A DNA stretch of 64,000 nt, from NCBI RefSeq assembly GCF_051131705.1, contig NZ_CP180316.1:2418001-2482000 (forward strand), written 5' to 3'. Every line of letters begins with the position of its first letter. Position 1 is the stretch's first letter. The stretch is from Arthrobacter_M sp030063245 (GTDB taxonomy: Bacteria > Actinomycetota > Actinomycetes > Actinomycetales > Micrococcaceae). The notes below the pieces were generated by a model. That model worked only from the letters and a program-made list of their open reading frames with translations, was not told where the DNA came from and did no database searches. Below, piece after piece: positions 43,734 through 52,406 of the stretch. A program made the position numbers and the translations under genes.

Positions 43734-44699
43734 ATGAGCGAAATAACTCCGTTGCGGAATGCGATCCGCAACGGCAGCGGTCTCAAAAGGGTCGGCGGAA
43801 CCTGGGGTGAGGTACTGGCCGAGTTCCTGGGCACCTTTGTCCTGATCGCCTTCGGCGACGGCGTCGTGGCCACGGCCGTGGCCGCGCTCCCCGGCAGCGG
43901 CCGTGCGGCGACCTCTACCACTATCTTCAATGCCGCCGGGGACTGGTTGCTGATCACCTGGGGCTGGGCGTTCGCCGTGGCACTGGGCGTTTACGTGGCC
44001 GGCGGTGTCAGCGGGGCGCACCTGAACCCTGCGGTCACACTGGCTTTTGCCGTCCGTCGGAACTTTGCCTGGAAAAAGGTGCTTCCCTATATTGCGGCGC
44101 AGGTGGTCGGGGCTTTTGCCGGCGCGGCCCTGGTCTATCTCGTTTACCATCAGGCGATAGACGCGTTCAACCGGGCCTCAAAGGTGGCCAGGACCGATCC
44201 CGGCGGGAACGCCACATTCTCTATCTTTGCCACCTTCCCGGCCCCCTATTACAACGGGGACATGATCGGTCCGCTGACCGATCAGATTGTGGGCACCGCC
44301 TTTCTGATTCTCCTCATTGTGGCCATCATCGATCTGCGTAATACCGCGGTGAAGGCCAATCTGGGCCCGCTGATGATCGGTTTCGCGGTCGCAGCGATCG
44401 GCATGTCCTACGGAGCCAACGCCGGATACGCCATCAATCCGGCCCGTGATTTCGGCCCGCGGCTGTTCGCCTGGGTAGCCGGCTGGGGCGATGTCGCCTT
44501 GCCGGGGACGGTCGACGGCTCATTCAGCGCCTACTTCTGGGTGCCGATTATCGGCCCGCTGATCGGCGGGGTGATCGGCGTGCTGATTTACGATCTGTTC
44601 GTCGGTGACATTCTGCACGCGCGGAAAGCGCTGGCCGAACCTGGGCCCGCGCGCGAACAGAATCCGGATCTGGACGAAGGCACCGCCGCCGAAGAATGA
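43734..44699 (+). CDS. Aquaglyceroporin (MIP family)
   Basis: A 321-residue channel protein with six helices and two NPA boxes: SGAHLNPAVTLAFAVRR and NAGYAINPARDFGPRLF. The residue after the second NPA box is Arg followed by Asp (NPARD), the glycerol-facilitator signature, so it likely conducts glycerol. WGEVLAEFLGTFVLIAFGDG is helix 1. An insertion of about 25 residues (FNRASKVARTDPGGNATFSI) lies in the loop typical for GlpF proteins. No glpK or glpD is next to it. Confidence 0.92.
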   Translation: MSEITPLRNAIRNGSGLKRVGGTWGEVLAEFLGTFVLIAFGDGVVATAVAALPGSGRAATSTTIFNAAGDWLLITWGWAFAVALGVYVAGGVSGAHLNPAVTLAFAVRRNFAWKKVLPYIAAQVVGAFAGAALVYLVYHQAIDAFNRASKVARTDPGGNATFSIFATFPAPYYNGDMIGPLTDQIVGTAFLILLIVAIIDLRNTAVKANLGPLMIGFAVAAIGMSYGANAGYAINPARDFGPRLFAWVAGWGDVALPGTVDGSFSAYFWVPIIGPLIGGVIGVLIYDLFVGDILHARKALAEPGPAREQNPDLDEGTAAEE

Positions 44700-44743
44700 C
44701 ACGCGTTCCGGTGCCGGGCCAGAGCCGGATGCCGGATGGCGGA

Positions 44744-45316
44744 CTATCCGGCCCTGGCCCTGCGGAGGATCTGTGCTATTACCGCGGTTTTGGCGTCAGC
44801 GTAGTAGTTCATGTCGGTCCAGGTCTGCCGGGCAAGCTCCCGTTTTCGTTCCGCGTACAGAAGCCGGTCCGGCTCGTTCGTCCGGAGCCAGCCCCTGAGG
44901 TCCAGGTAGTCGGACGTCTCGGAGCCCCCCGCTGCGTAGACGTGCAGGTGCGCGTCCCGCTGCGGAGTACGGAACATGCGGTGTCCCGGCTCGCGGACCC
45001 GGAGGATGAATCCGGACGTCTCCAGCGCCGGAACGTACTGCTCCTCAGGGGCGAGGTCGGCGACGATCAGCAGCATGTCGATGATGGGTTTGGCCGCCAG
45101 TCCGGGTACGGAAGTGGACCCGATATGCTGCACGGAAAGCGCCCGCTCGCCGAGGGCCTGCCGGACCCTGTCCGCCAGCCTGTCAAAGTGCGCGGGCCAG
45201 TCCGGAGCATACTCGACAATACGAATCGATATGGGCTCCCGGCCGCCGATCAGCACCGAGTCAAGGTACGCATCCCGGTTTTCATTCACTGCCTCATTCA
45301 CTGGCCTTTTCGCCAC
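44744..45316 (-). CDS. GrpB family protein
   Basis: A 190-residue protein of the GrpB (UPF0157) nucleotidyltransferase-like family: ISIRIVEYAPDWPAHFDRLA, SVQHIGSTSVPGLAAKPIID (the GSTSVPG-KPxID motif of the polymerase-beta fold) and REPGHRMFRTPQRDAHLHVY. The biological role of the family is not settled. Its start overlaps the end of the SDR gene by 19 bases, so it is translated from the same message. Confidence 0.88.
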   Translation of the reverse strand: MAKRPVNEAVNENRDAYLDSVLIGGREPISIRIVEYAPDWPAHFDRLADRVRQALGERALSVQHIGSTSVPGLAAKPIIDMLLIVADLAPEEQYVPALETSGFILRVREPGHRMFRTPQRDAHLHVYAAGGSETSDYLDLRGWLRTNEPDRLLYAERKRELARQTWTDMNYYADAKTAVIAQILRRARAG

Positions 45317-46098
45317 TCGTCACTAATGATGTTCGAGCCGCCCTGTGGGCTCATCTGGAGCATGCCGCCGTCGACCGCCCAAGAGGCACCGGTGACATAA
45401 CTGGCGGCCGGGGAGGCCAGGAATGCGATCACCGCGGCAACCTCCCGTGCGTCGCCCGGGCGCCCGAGCGGAATGCCGGGACGTTCCGTGGCCCGCGGGT
45501 CTTCGTCTGTCTGTCCCGTCATCGGGGTGGCAATCTCCCCGGGCGCCACGCAGTTCGCGGTGATGCCGTACTCGCCAAGTTCCAGCGCCACCGTTTTCAT
45601 CAGGCCGCCGAGTCCGTGTTTCGCGGCATCATAGGCCGCGGCCCCCACCCGAGGCTGCGTCTCATGGACGCTGGTCACGGCGATCAGCCTGCCACCGCGG
45701 CCGGCCCGGACCATCCGCTGGGCCGCTCGCTGGATACAGACAAAGGCACCGGTGAGATCCGTATCGACGGTGCGGCACCAGTCCTGATAGCCAAGCTCCA
45801 GAAACTTCAGCCCGTCTCCGGCGCCGGCGTTATTGACGAACACATCGAGTCCGCCGAGCTCCTCGGCCATCTTGTCAATGACGTCGCCGCATTCCGGCAA
45901 CTCCGTGGTGTCCAGCCTCGCCACGACGGCTGTTCGGCCAAGGGCGCGGACCTGCGCGGCAGTTTGCTGCGCCCCGGCGTCGTCTTGGTGCCAGGTGATG
46001 CCGACATTGAGCCCGGCCTCCGCGAGCGCGACGGCGGTGGCCCGTCCGATCCCCGAGTCCGAACCGGTCACAATGGCTGTGCTGGGGGAATACGACAT
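45298..46098 (-). CDS. SDR family oxidoreductase
   Basis: A 266-residue classical short-chain dehydrogenase. AIVTGSDSGIGRATAVALAE is the nucleotide loop, LDVFVNNAGAGDG the NNAG motif, IAVTSVHETQPRVGAAAYDA with AAKHGL gives catalytic Ser, Tyr and Lys, and GITANCVAPGEIATPMTGQ follows. A glucose/sugar-alcohol dehydrogenase-like activity is likely, but the substrate is unknown. AAAAGAGGAAACACC lies ahead of the start. Confidence 0.92.
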   Translation of the reverse strand: MSYSPSTAIVTGSDSGIGRATAVALAEAGLNVGITWHQDDAGAQQTAAQVRALGRTAVVARLDTTELPECGDVIDKMAEELGGLDVFVNNAGAGDGLKFLELGYQDWCRTVDTDLTGAFVCIQRAAQRMVRAGRGGRLIAVTSVHETQPRVGAAAYDAAKHGLGGLMKTVALELGEYGITANCVAPGEIATPMTGQTDEDPRATERPGIPLGRPGDAREVAAVIAFLASPAASYVTGASWAVDGGMLQMSPQGGSNIISDEWRKGQ

Positions 46099-46271
46099 GG
46101 TGTTTCCTCTTTTGTCTATTATTTTGTAATATTCCGGCCGTATTCGAACGGCCCAGTTGCCCGCCCGAACTGCCGATGGGCACGGTGGTTACGGCGCCCG
46201 GGAGCCGGTGGAACCATAACAACAGCTGGCTTACCATTGTCTTCTGTCACCCCGTCCTTGCACAATGGACT

Positions 46272-47474
46272 ATGACGGTCATCCTGAGAGCATTGGAAAC
46301 TGCCGTCCCGCCGACGGTCCTGATACAGACCGAAGCCCGGGACGTCTTCGCCGCGCAACCGGGTCTGACCCGGCTGGGGACTCGTCTGGTACGAACCTGC
46401 TTTGACGGTTCCGGGATTGATACCCGTTATACGGCCGTGGAGGAACTGACCCGGACGCAGCGAAGTGAAAATCCCGTCTTCTTCGATGCCGCCTCGGGAG
46501 AAATGTTCAGCCCCAGCACCAAGGTCCGCAATGACATTTTTGCCGTCCAAGCCACGAAGCTCTTTGTCGAGTCGGCCCGGAAGGCACTCGATGCCTGTGC
46601 GGGCATCGGCCCCTCGGATGTCACACACGTGATCACCGTTTCCTGCACCGGATTTTTCAACCCGGGCCCCGATTACAAGGTGGTCCGTGCGCTCGGGCTC
46701 AATCCCGGCGTCCAGCGTTACCATCTGGGCTTTATGGGCTGCTACGCCGCCTTCCCGGCGCTGCGGGCGGCCAAGTCGTTCTGCGAGGCGGATCCCGAGG
46801 CCGTGGTGCTCGTGGTCAGCGCGGAACTGTGTTCCCTGCACGTGCGGACCTCCAACAGCCCCGATGCCATCATGGGCTCTTCACTTTTCGCGGACGGGGC
46901 CGCCGCCGCCGTCGTCAGCGCCAAGGAACTGCCGCAGACCGGCGCCGGAATCAGTCTTGACCATTTTGAGACGACGCTGACCCCGGTGGGCGAGGAGTCC
47001 ATGGCCTGGAACATCGGGGATCAGGGCTTCGAGATGGTTCTGGGAAGCTACGTCCCGCACATCATTGACGAGCACATCGTCGGTGCGCTGGAGCCGCTGC
47101 TGGCCCGGGATCCTATCGTCAGCGCTCTGCCGTACCGCGACATCAGGCACTGGGCCATCCATCCCGGGGGCCGCAGCATTCTGGATAAGGTGGAGGCCAA
47201 ACTCGGCCTCAGCGCCGAACAGCTGAAGCCCGCCCGCGAAACGCTGCGCAACTACGGCAACATGAGCAGCGCTACGGTGCTGTTCGTACTCAAACACATT
47301 CTCGAGCAGGTCCCGGACGAAACCGCAGATGGCGCGGAGGAACGGATCTGTTCCATGGCCTTCGGCCCCGGGCTGACGGTGGAGACCGGGTTGTTTACGA
47401 AAGTCCCCGGCCAGCCCAGGGCGGCCGGCGCCGCGTCACAGGCTGCGGCGTTCGCGCAACCGGTGACAGTCTGA
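46272..47474 (+). CDS. Type III polyketide synthase
   Basis: A 400-residue chalcone/stilbene synthase-like enzyme. The catalytic triad is visible: Cys in VITVSCTGFFNPGPDYKVVR (about residue 127), His in HWAIHPGGRSILDKVE (about 296), Asn in ETLRNYGNMSSATVLFVLKH (about 330). GFMGCYAAFPALRAAKSF is the usual active-site wall. It condenses malonyl-CoA onto an acyl starter to give resorcinols or pyrones. It is the first of three closely spaced genes with a methyltransferase and an FAD monooxygenase. A 25-residue Ala-rich C-terminal tail is unusual. Confidence 0.93.
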   Translation: MTVILRALETAVPPTVLIQTEARDVFAAQPGLTRLGTRLVRTCFDGSGIDTRYTAVEELTRTQRSENPVFFDAASGEMFSPSTKVRNDIFAVQATKLFVESARKALDACAGIGPSDVTHVITVSCTGFFNPGPDYKVVRALGLNPGVQRYHLGFMGCYAAFPALRAAKSFCEADPEAVVLVVSAELCSLHVRTSNSPDAIMGSSLFADGAAAAVVSAKELPQTGAGISLDHFETTLTPVGEESMAWNIGDQGFEMVLGSYVPHIIDEHIVGALEPLLARDPIVSALPYRDIRHWAIHPGGRSILDKVEAKLGLSAEQLKPARETLRNYGNMSSATVLFVLKHILEQVPDETADGAEERICSMAFGPGLTVETGLFTKVPGQPRAAGAASQAAAFAQPVTV

Positions 47475-47508
47475 CCACGATGCCGCGGACTTTGACGCCC
47501 GGGCTGCC

Positions 47509-48279
47509 ATGACACGGGATTTCCTGCGCCACCGGGCTGCCGGTGATTTCCTGCGCCACCGGGCCACGGGGGCAGTGGAGGAAATGGACAAGCCGGACTG
47601 TGATCCGCAGCTGCTGGAACGGACCTACGCGCAGTTCCCGCTCATCAACGCCGCCGTGGCCGGCTGGCGGGGCACCTACATCCAGCAGCTGCGTCCGCTG
47701 CTCTCCGCCGACCGGACAACTACGCTGCTGGACATAGGCTGCGGCGGAGGGGATGTTCCACGCCGGCTCGCCGCGTGGGCCGCGCGGGACGGACTGCCAC
47801 TGCGCATCACCGCCATCGATCCGGATGAACGGGCCCATGCCTTTGCCGCCGCCCGGCCCGCTGTCCCCCGGCTAACGTTCCGACGGGCTTTCAGCTCGGA
47901 ACTGGTGGCGGAGGGGGCAACGTTTGATTTGGTTATCTCCAACCATGTCCTCCACCACCTCAGCGCGCCGCAGCTACACGGTCTGCTCGCAGATTCACAG
48001 CTATTGGCCACGCAGGCCAGCGTCCATAGCGACATTGCGCGCAGCCCGCTGGCTTACGCCCTTTTTTCCGCCGGCACACTGCCCGTCTTCCACCGCTCAT
48101 TTATCCGCCGCGATGGCCTGACCTCCATCCGCCGCAGTTACACCGCGTCCGAGCTTCGGTCCGCCGTACCGCCGACGTGGCGAGTGCAACCGCAGGGCCC
48201 GTTCCGCAACCTGCTGACGTACACGGCCGTCGCCCACGGGCGGGTAGTCAGCTCCCCGGAGTCAGCGCGCCATGCATGA
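47509..48279 (+). CDS. SAM-dependent methyltransferase of the type III PKS cluster
   Basis: A 256-residue class I methyltransferase: TTTLLDIGCGGGDVPRRLAA (motif I), RITAIDPDERAHAFA (acidic end of strand 2), FDLVISNHVLHHLSAPQLHG (motif IV). The first 18 residues contain a duplicated DFLRHRAAG/DFLRHRATG from a 27-base repeat, probably dispensable; another possible start is ATG 47584 (MDKPDCDPQL). It likely methylates the polyketide product. The stop overlaps the start of the monooxygenase gene by 8 bases. Confidence 0.9.
   Translation: MTRDFLRHRAAGDFLRHRATGAVEEMDKPDCDPQLLERTYAQFPLINAAVAGWRGTYIQQLRPLLSADRTTTLLDIGCGGGDVPRRLAAWAARDGLPLRITAIDPDERAHAFAAARPAVPRLTFRRAFSSELVAEGATFDLVISNHVLHHLSAPQLHGLLADSQLLATQASVHSDIARSPLAYALFSAGTLPVFHRSFIRRDGLTSIRRSYTASELRSAVPPTWRVQPQGPFRNLLTYTAVAHGRVVSSPESARHA
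47518..47571. repeat. 27-base tandem duplication
   Basis: GATTTCCTGCGCCACCGGGC begins each copy (47518-47544 and 47545-47571); the copies differ only in the last few bases. It lies at the 5' end of the methyltransferase gene and keeps the frame. Confidence 0.9.
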
Positions 48280-49513
48280 TGTCATCATTTCCGGCGGTGG
48301 GCCGGTGGGCCTCTTTTTGGGTACCTTACTGCGCCAATCCGGCGTGGACGTCCTGGTGCTGGAGAAACGCGCCCAACGGAGCAATCATTCTCGCGCCATC
48401 GGCATCCATCCGCCGTCCCTGGCCGCGTTGGAATCCATTGGAGTCGCGGCACCCCTGATCGCTCAAGGCGTGAAGATCCACAACGGGATGGCACGAACCC
48501 GGGGCGCAGATCTCGCCGGTTTGTCATTTTCCGGCGGCCGGGCGGCTCATCCGTTTGTGCTGGCGGTACCGCAGTCCGTCACGGAATCGGTCTTGGAAGA
48601 GCGGCTGCAGGCGCAAGGGCCCGGGGCCTTGGTGCGTGGGGCGCAGGTACTGCACGCGTACGACGACGGCAGGCAGGTCACCGTCTCGGCCCGCGTCCGC
48701 CGATCGGAACCTGACAGGGGCATCGAGCAAGACAGGGGCATCGGGCAAGACAGGCAGAGCGGGCAGATCGGGCAGGACAGGGAGCTCGGGCAGGGCAGGC
48801 AGGACGGGCAGGTCGAGACTGGGTTCAGCGCGCGTCTGCTAGTGGCCGCCGACGGCGCCCGATCGGGCCTTCGCTCGCAGCTGGGCGTCGCAACCTTTAA
48901 CCGCAACTATCCAGATACTTACCTGATGGGCGATTTTCATGACGACACAGGTGACGGCTCAACGGCGGTGCTGCATCTGGAGCCGGGGGGCATCGTGGAA
49001 TCCTTCCCCCTGCCCGGCGACGTAAGGCGCTGGGTGGTCCATACCGACTCCCTGTGCGTGCGGCCCAATGCTGGTTCGCTGGCGCAGCTCATCCGGGCGC
49101 GGACCGGCGCCGTTGTCGATTCCGGCACGAACAGCATGCTCAGCGCCTTCACCGTCCGTGCAAGACTGGCCCGCAGACTGATCCACGGACGGGTGGCCTT
49201 GATCGGAGACGCCGCCCATGAGATCAGTCCAATTGGAGGTCAGGGGATGAACCTGGGCTGGCTGGATGCCGCAGAACTCGCCCCGATCATCACCGCCGCA
49301 CTCGACGGTAAACCTTCCTCCGGCGCACTGCAGGCGTTCGAACAGCGACGGCAGCGGGCTGCCCGGCAGGCCGTCCGCCAGGCACATCTCAACATGGCCC
49401 TGGGACGGCCGCTGCCGCCTGCCATCATGACTATGCGGAACTGTACCTTGGCACGACTGATCGCCGTGCCCGCTGTGCACGATTTCGTGGCACGCCGCTT
49501 CACCATGCAATGA
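48272..49513 (+). CDS. FAD-dependent monooxygenase of the type III PKS cluster
   Basis: A 413-residue flavoprotein hydroxylase. VIISGGGPVGLFLGTLLRQS is the FAD GxGxxG motif, VLEKRAQRSNHSRAIGIHPP the second block, LLVAADGARSGLRSQLG the DG motif, and VALIGDAAHEISPIGGQGMN the GD-phosphate motif. Such enzymes oxidise phenolic polyketides to hydroquinones or quinones. Residues about 150-180 are a Gly/Gln/Asp/Arg repeat (DRGIEQDRGIGQDRQSGQIG and on) absent from relatives, inserted in a surface region. Translation is coupled to the methyltransferase gene. Confidence 0.92.
   Translation: MHDVIISGGGPVGLFLGTLLRQSGVDVLVLEKRAQRSNHSRAIGIHPPSLAALESIGVAAPLIAQGVKIHNGMARTRGADLAGLSFSGGRAAHPFVLAVPQSVTESVLEERLQAQGPGALVRGAQVLHAYDDGRQVTVSARVRRSEPDRGIEQDRGIGQDRQSGQIGQDRELGQGRQDGQVETGFSARLLVAADGARSGLRSQLGVATFNRNYPDTYLMGDFHDDTGDGSTAVLHLEPGGIVESFPLPGDVRRWVVHTDSLCVRPNAGSLAQLIRARTGAVVDSGTNSMLSAFTVRARLARRLIHGRVALIGDAAHEISPIGGQGMNLGWLDAAELAPIITAALDGKPSSGALQAFEQRRQRAARQAVRQAHLNMALGRPLPPAIMTMRNCTLARLIAVPAVHDFVARRFTMQ
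48711..48820. repeat. Low-complexity GGGCAGGACAGG-type repeat
   Basis: A run of imperfect 9-18-base units (GACAGGGGCATCG, GGGCAGGACAGG and variants) inside the monooxygenase gene encodes the DRGIGQDR-type repeat. It stays in frame throughout. Confidence 0.85.
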
Positions 49514-49589
49514 ATTCAGCAGGCAGCGGCTTCAGGAGGCAGCGGCTTCAGCAGGCAATAGTCACTTCGATGTGTTTTCCGTGACCCGA

Positions 49590-50017
49590 TCAGGAGGCGA
49601 CTAGGCCGTCGAGATATAGCCAGCGCCCGCCGGCCCGGACGAAATGGCTGAACTCGCGCTGACTGCCAGCGCCGCCGTCGTGCTTGAAATAGGCATGGAA
49701 TTCCACCGTTCCTTCGGTGTCCAGCGGGCCACCGGCCGTTGTGGAGAGGATGTCCAGCCGGTACCAGCGCAGGCTCGAATCGAGCTCAAATTGCTCGGGA
49801 CGGCTGCTCGGGTGCCAGCTCCGCAGCAGGTACGCAATGTCGCCGACGGCGAAGGCCGTATAGCGCGAACGCATCAGTGACTCGGCTGTGGGCGGTGGCT
49901 CGTCTCCTTCCAGGTAGCGCTTACAACACGCGCCATAGGTCTCGCCGCTGAGGCACGGGCACCTGGCGTCCGCGTCGGGATAAGCGGCGTCTGGAGTCTT
50001 TTCGTAGGAGTCGCCTT
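49590..50017 (-). CDS. YchJ family protein (SEC-C motif)
   Basis: A protein of about 135-142 residues: ARCPCLSGETYGACCKRYLE is the SEC-C zinc motif, then PTAESLMRSRYTAFAVGDIA, LLRSWHPSSRPEQF, VEFHAYFKHDGG and EFSHFVRAGGRWLYLDG, the YchJ/UPF0225 fold (NTF2-like). No ATG, GTG or TTG lies just before the conserved part. The frame is open far upstream through the neighbouring gene, and its beginning is within a few codons of that gene's stop. The start is therefore uncertain, possibly a rare ATC at 50025 or lost by a small mutation. Confidence 0.75.
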
Positions 50018-50499
50018 TAGTCTTGATGCCGGTCCTCGGATCCCTTGGTCTCCGGCGGGAGCTGGTGCCCCATCTGCCTGTCGTCCGGGCGCACGGAATT
50101 GCCTTCCCTCTCCACTGCCTCTTTGGGGGCCGAATTGCGGGCCTCTGGAGCGGTCCGTCGACCGTGGGAATCGACGTCGGGATCAACCCTGTCCGCCTCC
50201 CTGATCTGTTCCTCGGTACGGCTTCGCGCGGTCTGGGCGTGATCCTGACGCCGGCCTGCTTCCCTCCGCAGTTTTTCGGCGTTGAGCTCCGCTTCCTTTG
50301 CGTCCGCGTCGGCCCTGGCGGCTTTCGCCTCGCTTTCGCGGGCGCTGAACTCATCGTTCTTCGCCGACTCGCGGAGCTCTCCGGCGCGTTGCCGATCCGC
50401 TGTGACCTTTCGCCTGCGACCCAAGAAAAACAGGAGTCCCAAAATTATCAGGACGACGATCACGACGACGATTATCCAGATCACCGCAGTTGTATCCAT
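50017..50499 (-). CDS. Membrane-anchored charged coiled-coil protein
   Basis: A 160-residue protein: MDTTAVIWIIVVVIVVLIIL, GLLFFLGRRRK is a single N-terminal helix with positive-inside border. It is followed by a 70-residue Ala/Glu/Asp/Arg coiled coil (RAGELRESAKNDEFSARESE, AKAARADADAKEAELNAEKL) and a hydrophilic tail. Such proteins are common in Arthrobacter, with unknown function. ATG 50499 has GAGGCGG upstream. Confidence 0.72.
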   Translation of the reverse strand: MDTTAVIWIIVVVIVVLIILGLLFFLGRRRKVTADRQRAGELRESAKNDEFSARESEAKAARADADAKEAELNAEKLRREAGRRQDHAQTARSRTEEQIREADRVDPDVDSHGRRTAPEARNSAPKEAVEREGNSVRPDDRQMGHQLPPETKGSEDRHQD

Positions 50500-50883
50500 A
50501 CGATCCGCCTCATTCCGTTGACCACAATAGGTATAGCCCCAGTAAAGCGCAGAACGGGCGGTAAGGCCATGCAATTGGCTATGCCTTGCTCAGGTCAGCA
50601 GGAGTGGGGCGTCAACGAAACGTAGAAAGCTTAGGTTCGTCAACGTACGGCTGACGGATGCCTACTGACTCGTCGCAGGAACTTATCCGGACAGGCCTGT
50701 CCGATGCCTTGTTAGCGGCGGACCCGACTCCACCGGCTACGGCAGGTATTTCCACGCCGACCCGGGCGCCGACACGGATGGCTACCCCGACGCGACCTAA
50801 CTAACAGTGGAGCTGAGACCATTCGAAGCGGCCGGCCTCCGCCTGCTGATATTACGGATGCCGATTACCGAATGCCGTCTGGA
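50500..50883. other. Intergenic, no gene recognised
   Basis: The 5' flank of the coiled-coil gene and the 3' flank of the HTH-nucleotidyltransferase remnant. No motif-bearing frame, tRNA or terminator hairpin is seen. Confidence 0.5.
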
Positions 50884-51385
50884 TTAGTTGACCGAATACC
50901 GGAATGCTGGTGCGAATAGTCTCCCAGATGACAACTTCCTCGACGCTTCCTCTGTGAGGATGCGAGCCATCCCGTAGCCGCTGCTGCCGTCAGTAATGAC
51001 GTCTACAGGAATACCCAAGATGTCTTCCGCCTCCGCTTGGAATCCGGCAACGTCGAGAAGCGTAACGCCCATGGGTGCATGGACCAGCAAATCAACATCA
51101 CTGTCCGGCATGTCCGCACCCGTTGCGCAGGAGCCGAAAACTCTGACTTTAGAGAGTCTGTTTCGGACGGCGGCTTGGCGAATCTCAGCACCGTGAGCGT
51201 CCATAGTGAGAGATGGTCGCAGTCGCGTTGCCTTCAGGATTGTTGCCAAAGTCTCCGGTCGCGGCACACGTACCCCAGCCTCAGGCGGAGATGTTCGGCT
51301 GCGCAACCCCACTGACTTCGGCAAGTTTTGACTGGCTCAGTCGCGCGCGCTTCCGAGATCTGCTGGGACGGCTCCATGAGGACAA
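50884..51385 (-). pseudogene. HTH (XRE) plus nucleotidyltransferase fusion, frameshifted
   Basis: Beginning at TTG 51385, RSRKRARLSQSKLAEVSGVA with QPNISA is an XRE helix-turn-helix. Two bases seem lost at about 51293 (ISAYE expected), after which the frame continues AGVRVPRPETLATIL, then LSKVRVFGSCATGADMPDSD with VDLLVHA, the GSxxxGxxxxDSDxD motif of minimal nucleotidyltransferases (MNT). The domain order matches antitoxin-like HTH-MNT proteins. As it stands the two halves are in different frames. No HEPN or AbiEii partner is seen. Confidence 0.68.
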
Positions 51386-51404
51386 CTATATTTCGTTGAT
51401 ATAG
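51386..51404. promoter_or_regulatory. AT-rich palindrome upstream of the HTH-MNT gene
   Basis: CTATAT (51386-51391) and its complement ATATAG (51399-51404) are separated by TTCGTTG, directly before the TTG start. This position suits an autoregulatory operator overlapping the promoter or start region. Confidence 0.4.
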
Positions 51405-51440
51405 TACGAGACGGTTGCACTTAAAACCCGGACGACAAGA

Positions 51441-51481
51441 AAACCGCCGGAACTCTTAATATCCTTGAGTTCCAGCGGTTT
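51441..51481 (-). terminator. Intrinsic terminator of tRNA-Ala
   Basis: On the minus strand AAACCGCTGGAACTC pairs with GAGTTCCGGCGGTTT (one mismatch) around an 11-base loop, followed by TTCTTGT. It starts three bases after the CCA end of the tRNA. This is a good rho-independent terminator. Confidence 0.88.
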
Positions 51482-51482
51482 T

Positions 51483-51559
<77 letters not shown>

Positions 51560-51695
51560 AATCTCTATTGCTTCGTTTCGGAGTTTCACGACCTCGCCGG
51601 AGCAACTTGTCAATCTTAGAACAGTAAATCCCCAGATACCAAATCGGCGTATTGACCGCACGGCGGCGGGTTAAATTCGGGCCGGGAACCGACTG

Positions 51696-52391
51696 CTAAT
51701 TTTCGACGGGTTCGAGCTGCGGTTCTGGAAGAGTGCCCGCGTTGTGTTCAGTCAGCTTCCAGGGGCCGTCTGGTCCCCCAATCACGCCGCCGTCAGGTTC
51801 CTCCAGCACGGACCAATTGCAGTTGGACAGCCCGGACAATGAGGCCCAGTTTACGTAGGGGAGTCCCATCAGCCGGGCGATGGCCACCCTTGCCGCTCCC
51901 CCGTGCGTGGTGACGACCATGGTCCCTCCCGGTTCCAGACCCTTAAGCGCGGCCAGAACCGCCCGTCTCATGCGTTCGGCCACTTCTACCCGGGTCTCGC
52001 CCCCGCCGGCCCGCACTCCACCCTCATCCCGCTCCCAGCGCAGTACCTCATCCGGATAGCGTTCGGCGATCTCCTCGAACGTCAGGCCTTGCCACTTTCC
52101 GGCATAGGTCTCCCGCAGCCGTACATCCGTTCCAACTTCCAGCCCGGTAAGATCCGCCAGGGCCTGCGCGGTGTCCCGGGCACGCCGAAGATCCGACGAG
52201 ACGATAAGGGAAGGCCCGACGGCGGCCAGCAGAGCGGCTGCCTTGTCCGCCTGCGCGCGGCCAACGTCGTCGAGCGCTATGTCCGCCTGGCCCTGAAAGC
52301 GGCGTTGCGCGTTCCACCGGGTCCGCCCGTGGCGCCAGAAAACAATCCGCCGGCGTTCACCGGCGGATTGTGACAATCCTGAACTCTTCAC
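51696..52391 (-). CDS. Histidine phosphatase (phosphoglycerate mutase-like)
   Basis: A 231-residue enzyme of the histidine phosphatase superfamily. RRIVFWRHGRTRWNAQRRFQ contains the RHG phosphohistidine motif, VSSDLRRARDTAQAL a second Arg, LRETYAGKWQGLTFEEI the conserved block, and MVVTTHGGAARVAIA the second His. It acts on a small phosphorylated metabolite; the exact substrate is unknown. It is next to rsfS and tRNA-Ala in the conserved order. Confidence 0.92.
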   Translation of the reverse strand: MKSSGLSQSAGERRRIVFWRHGRTRWNAQRRFQGQADIALDDVGRAQADKAAALLAAVGPSLIVSSDLRRARDTAQALADLTGLEVGTDVRLRETYAGKWQGLTFEEIAERYPDEVLRWERDEGGVRAGGGETRVEVAERMRRAVLAALKGLEPGGTMVVTTHGGAARVAIARLMGLPYVNWASLSGLSNCNWSVLEEPDGGVIGGPDGPWKLTEHNAGTLPEPQLEPVEN

Positions 52392-52406
52392 GTTGTGGTC
52401 CGGGTG

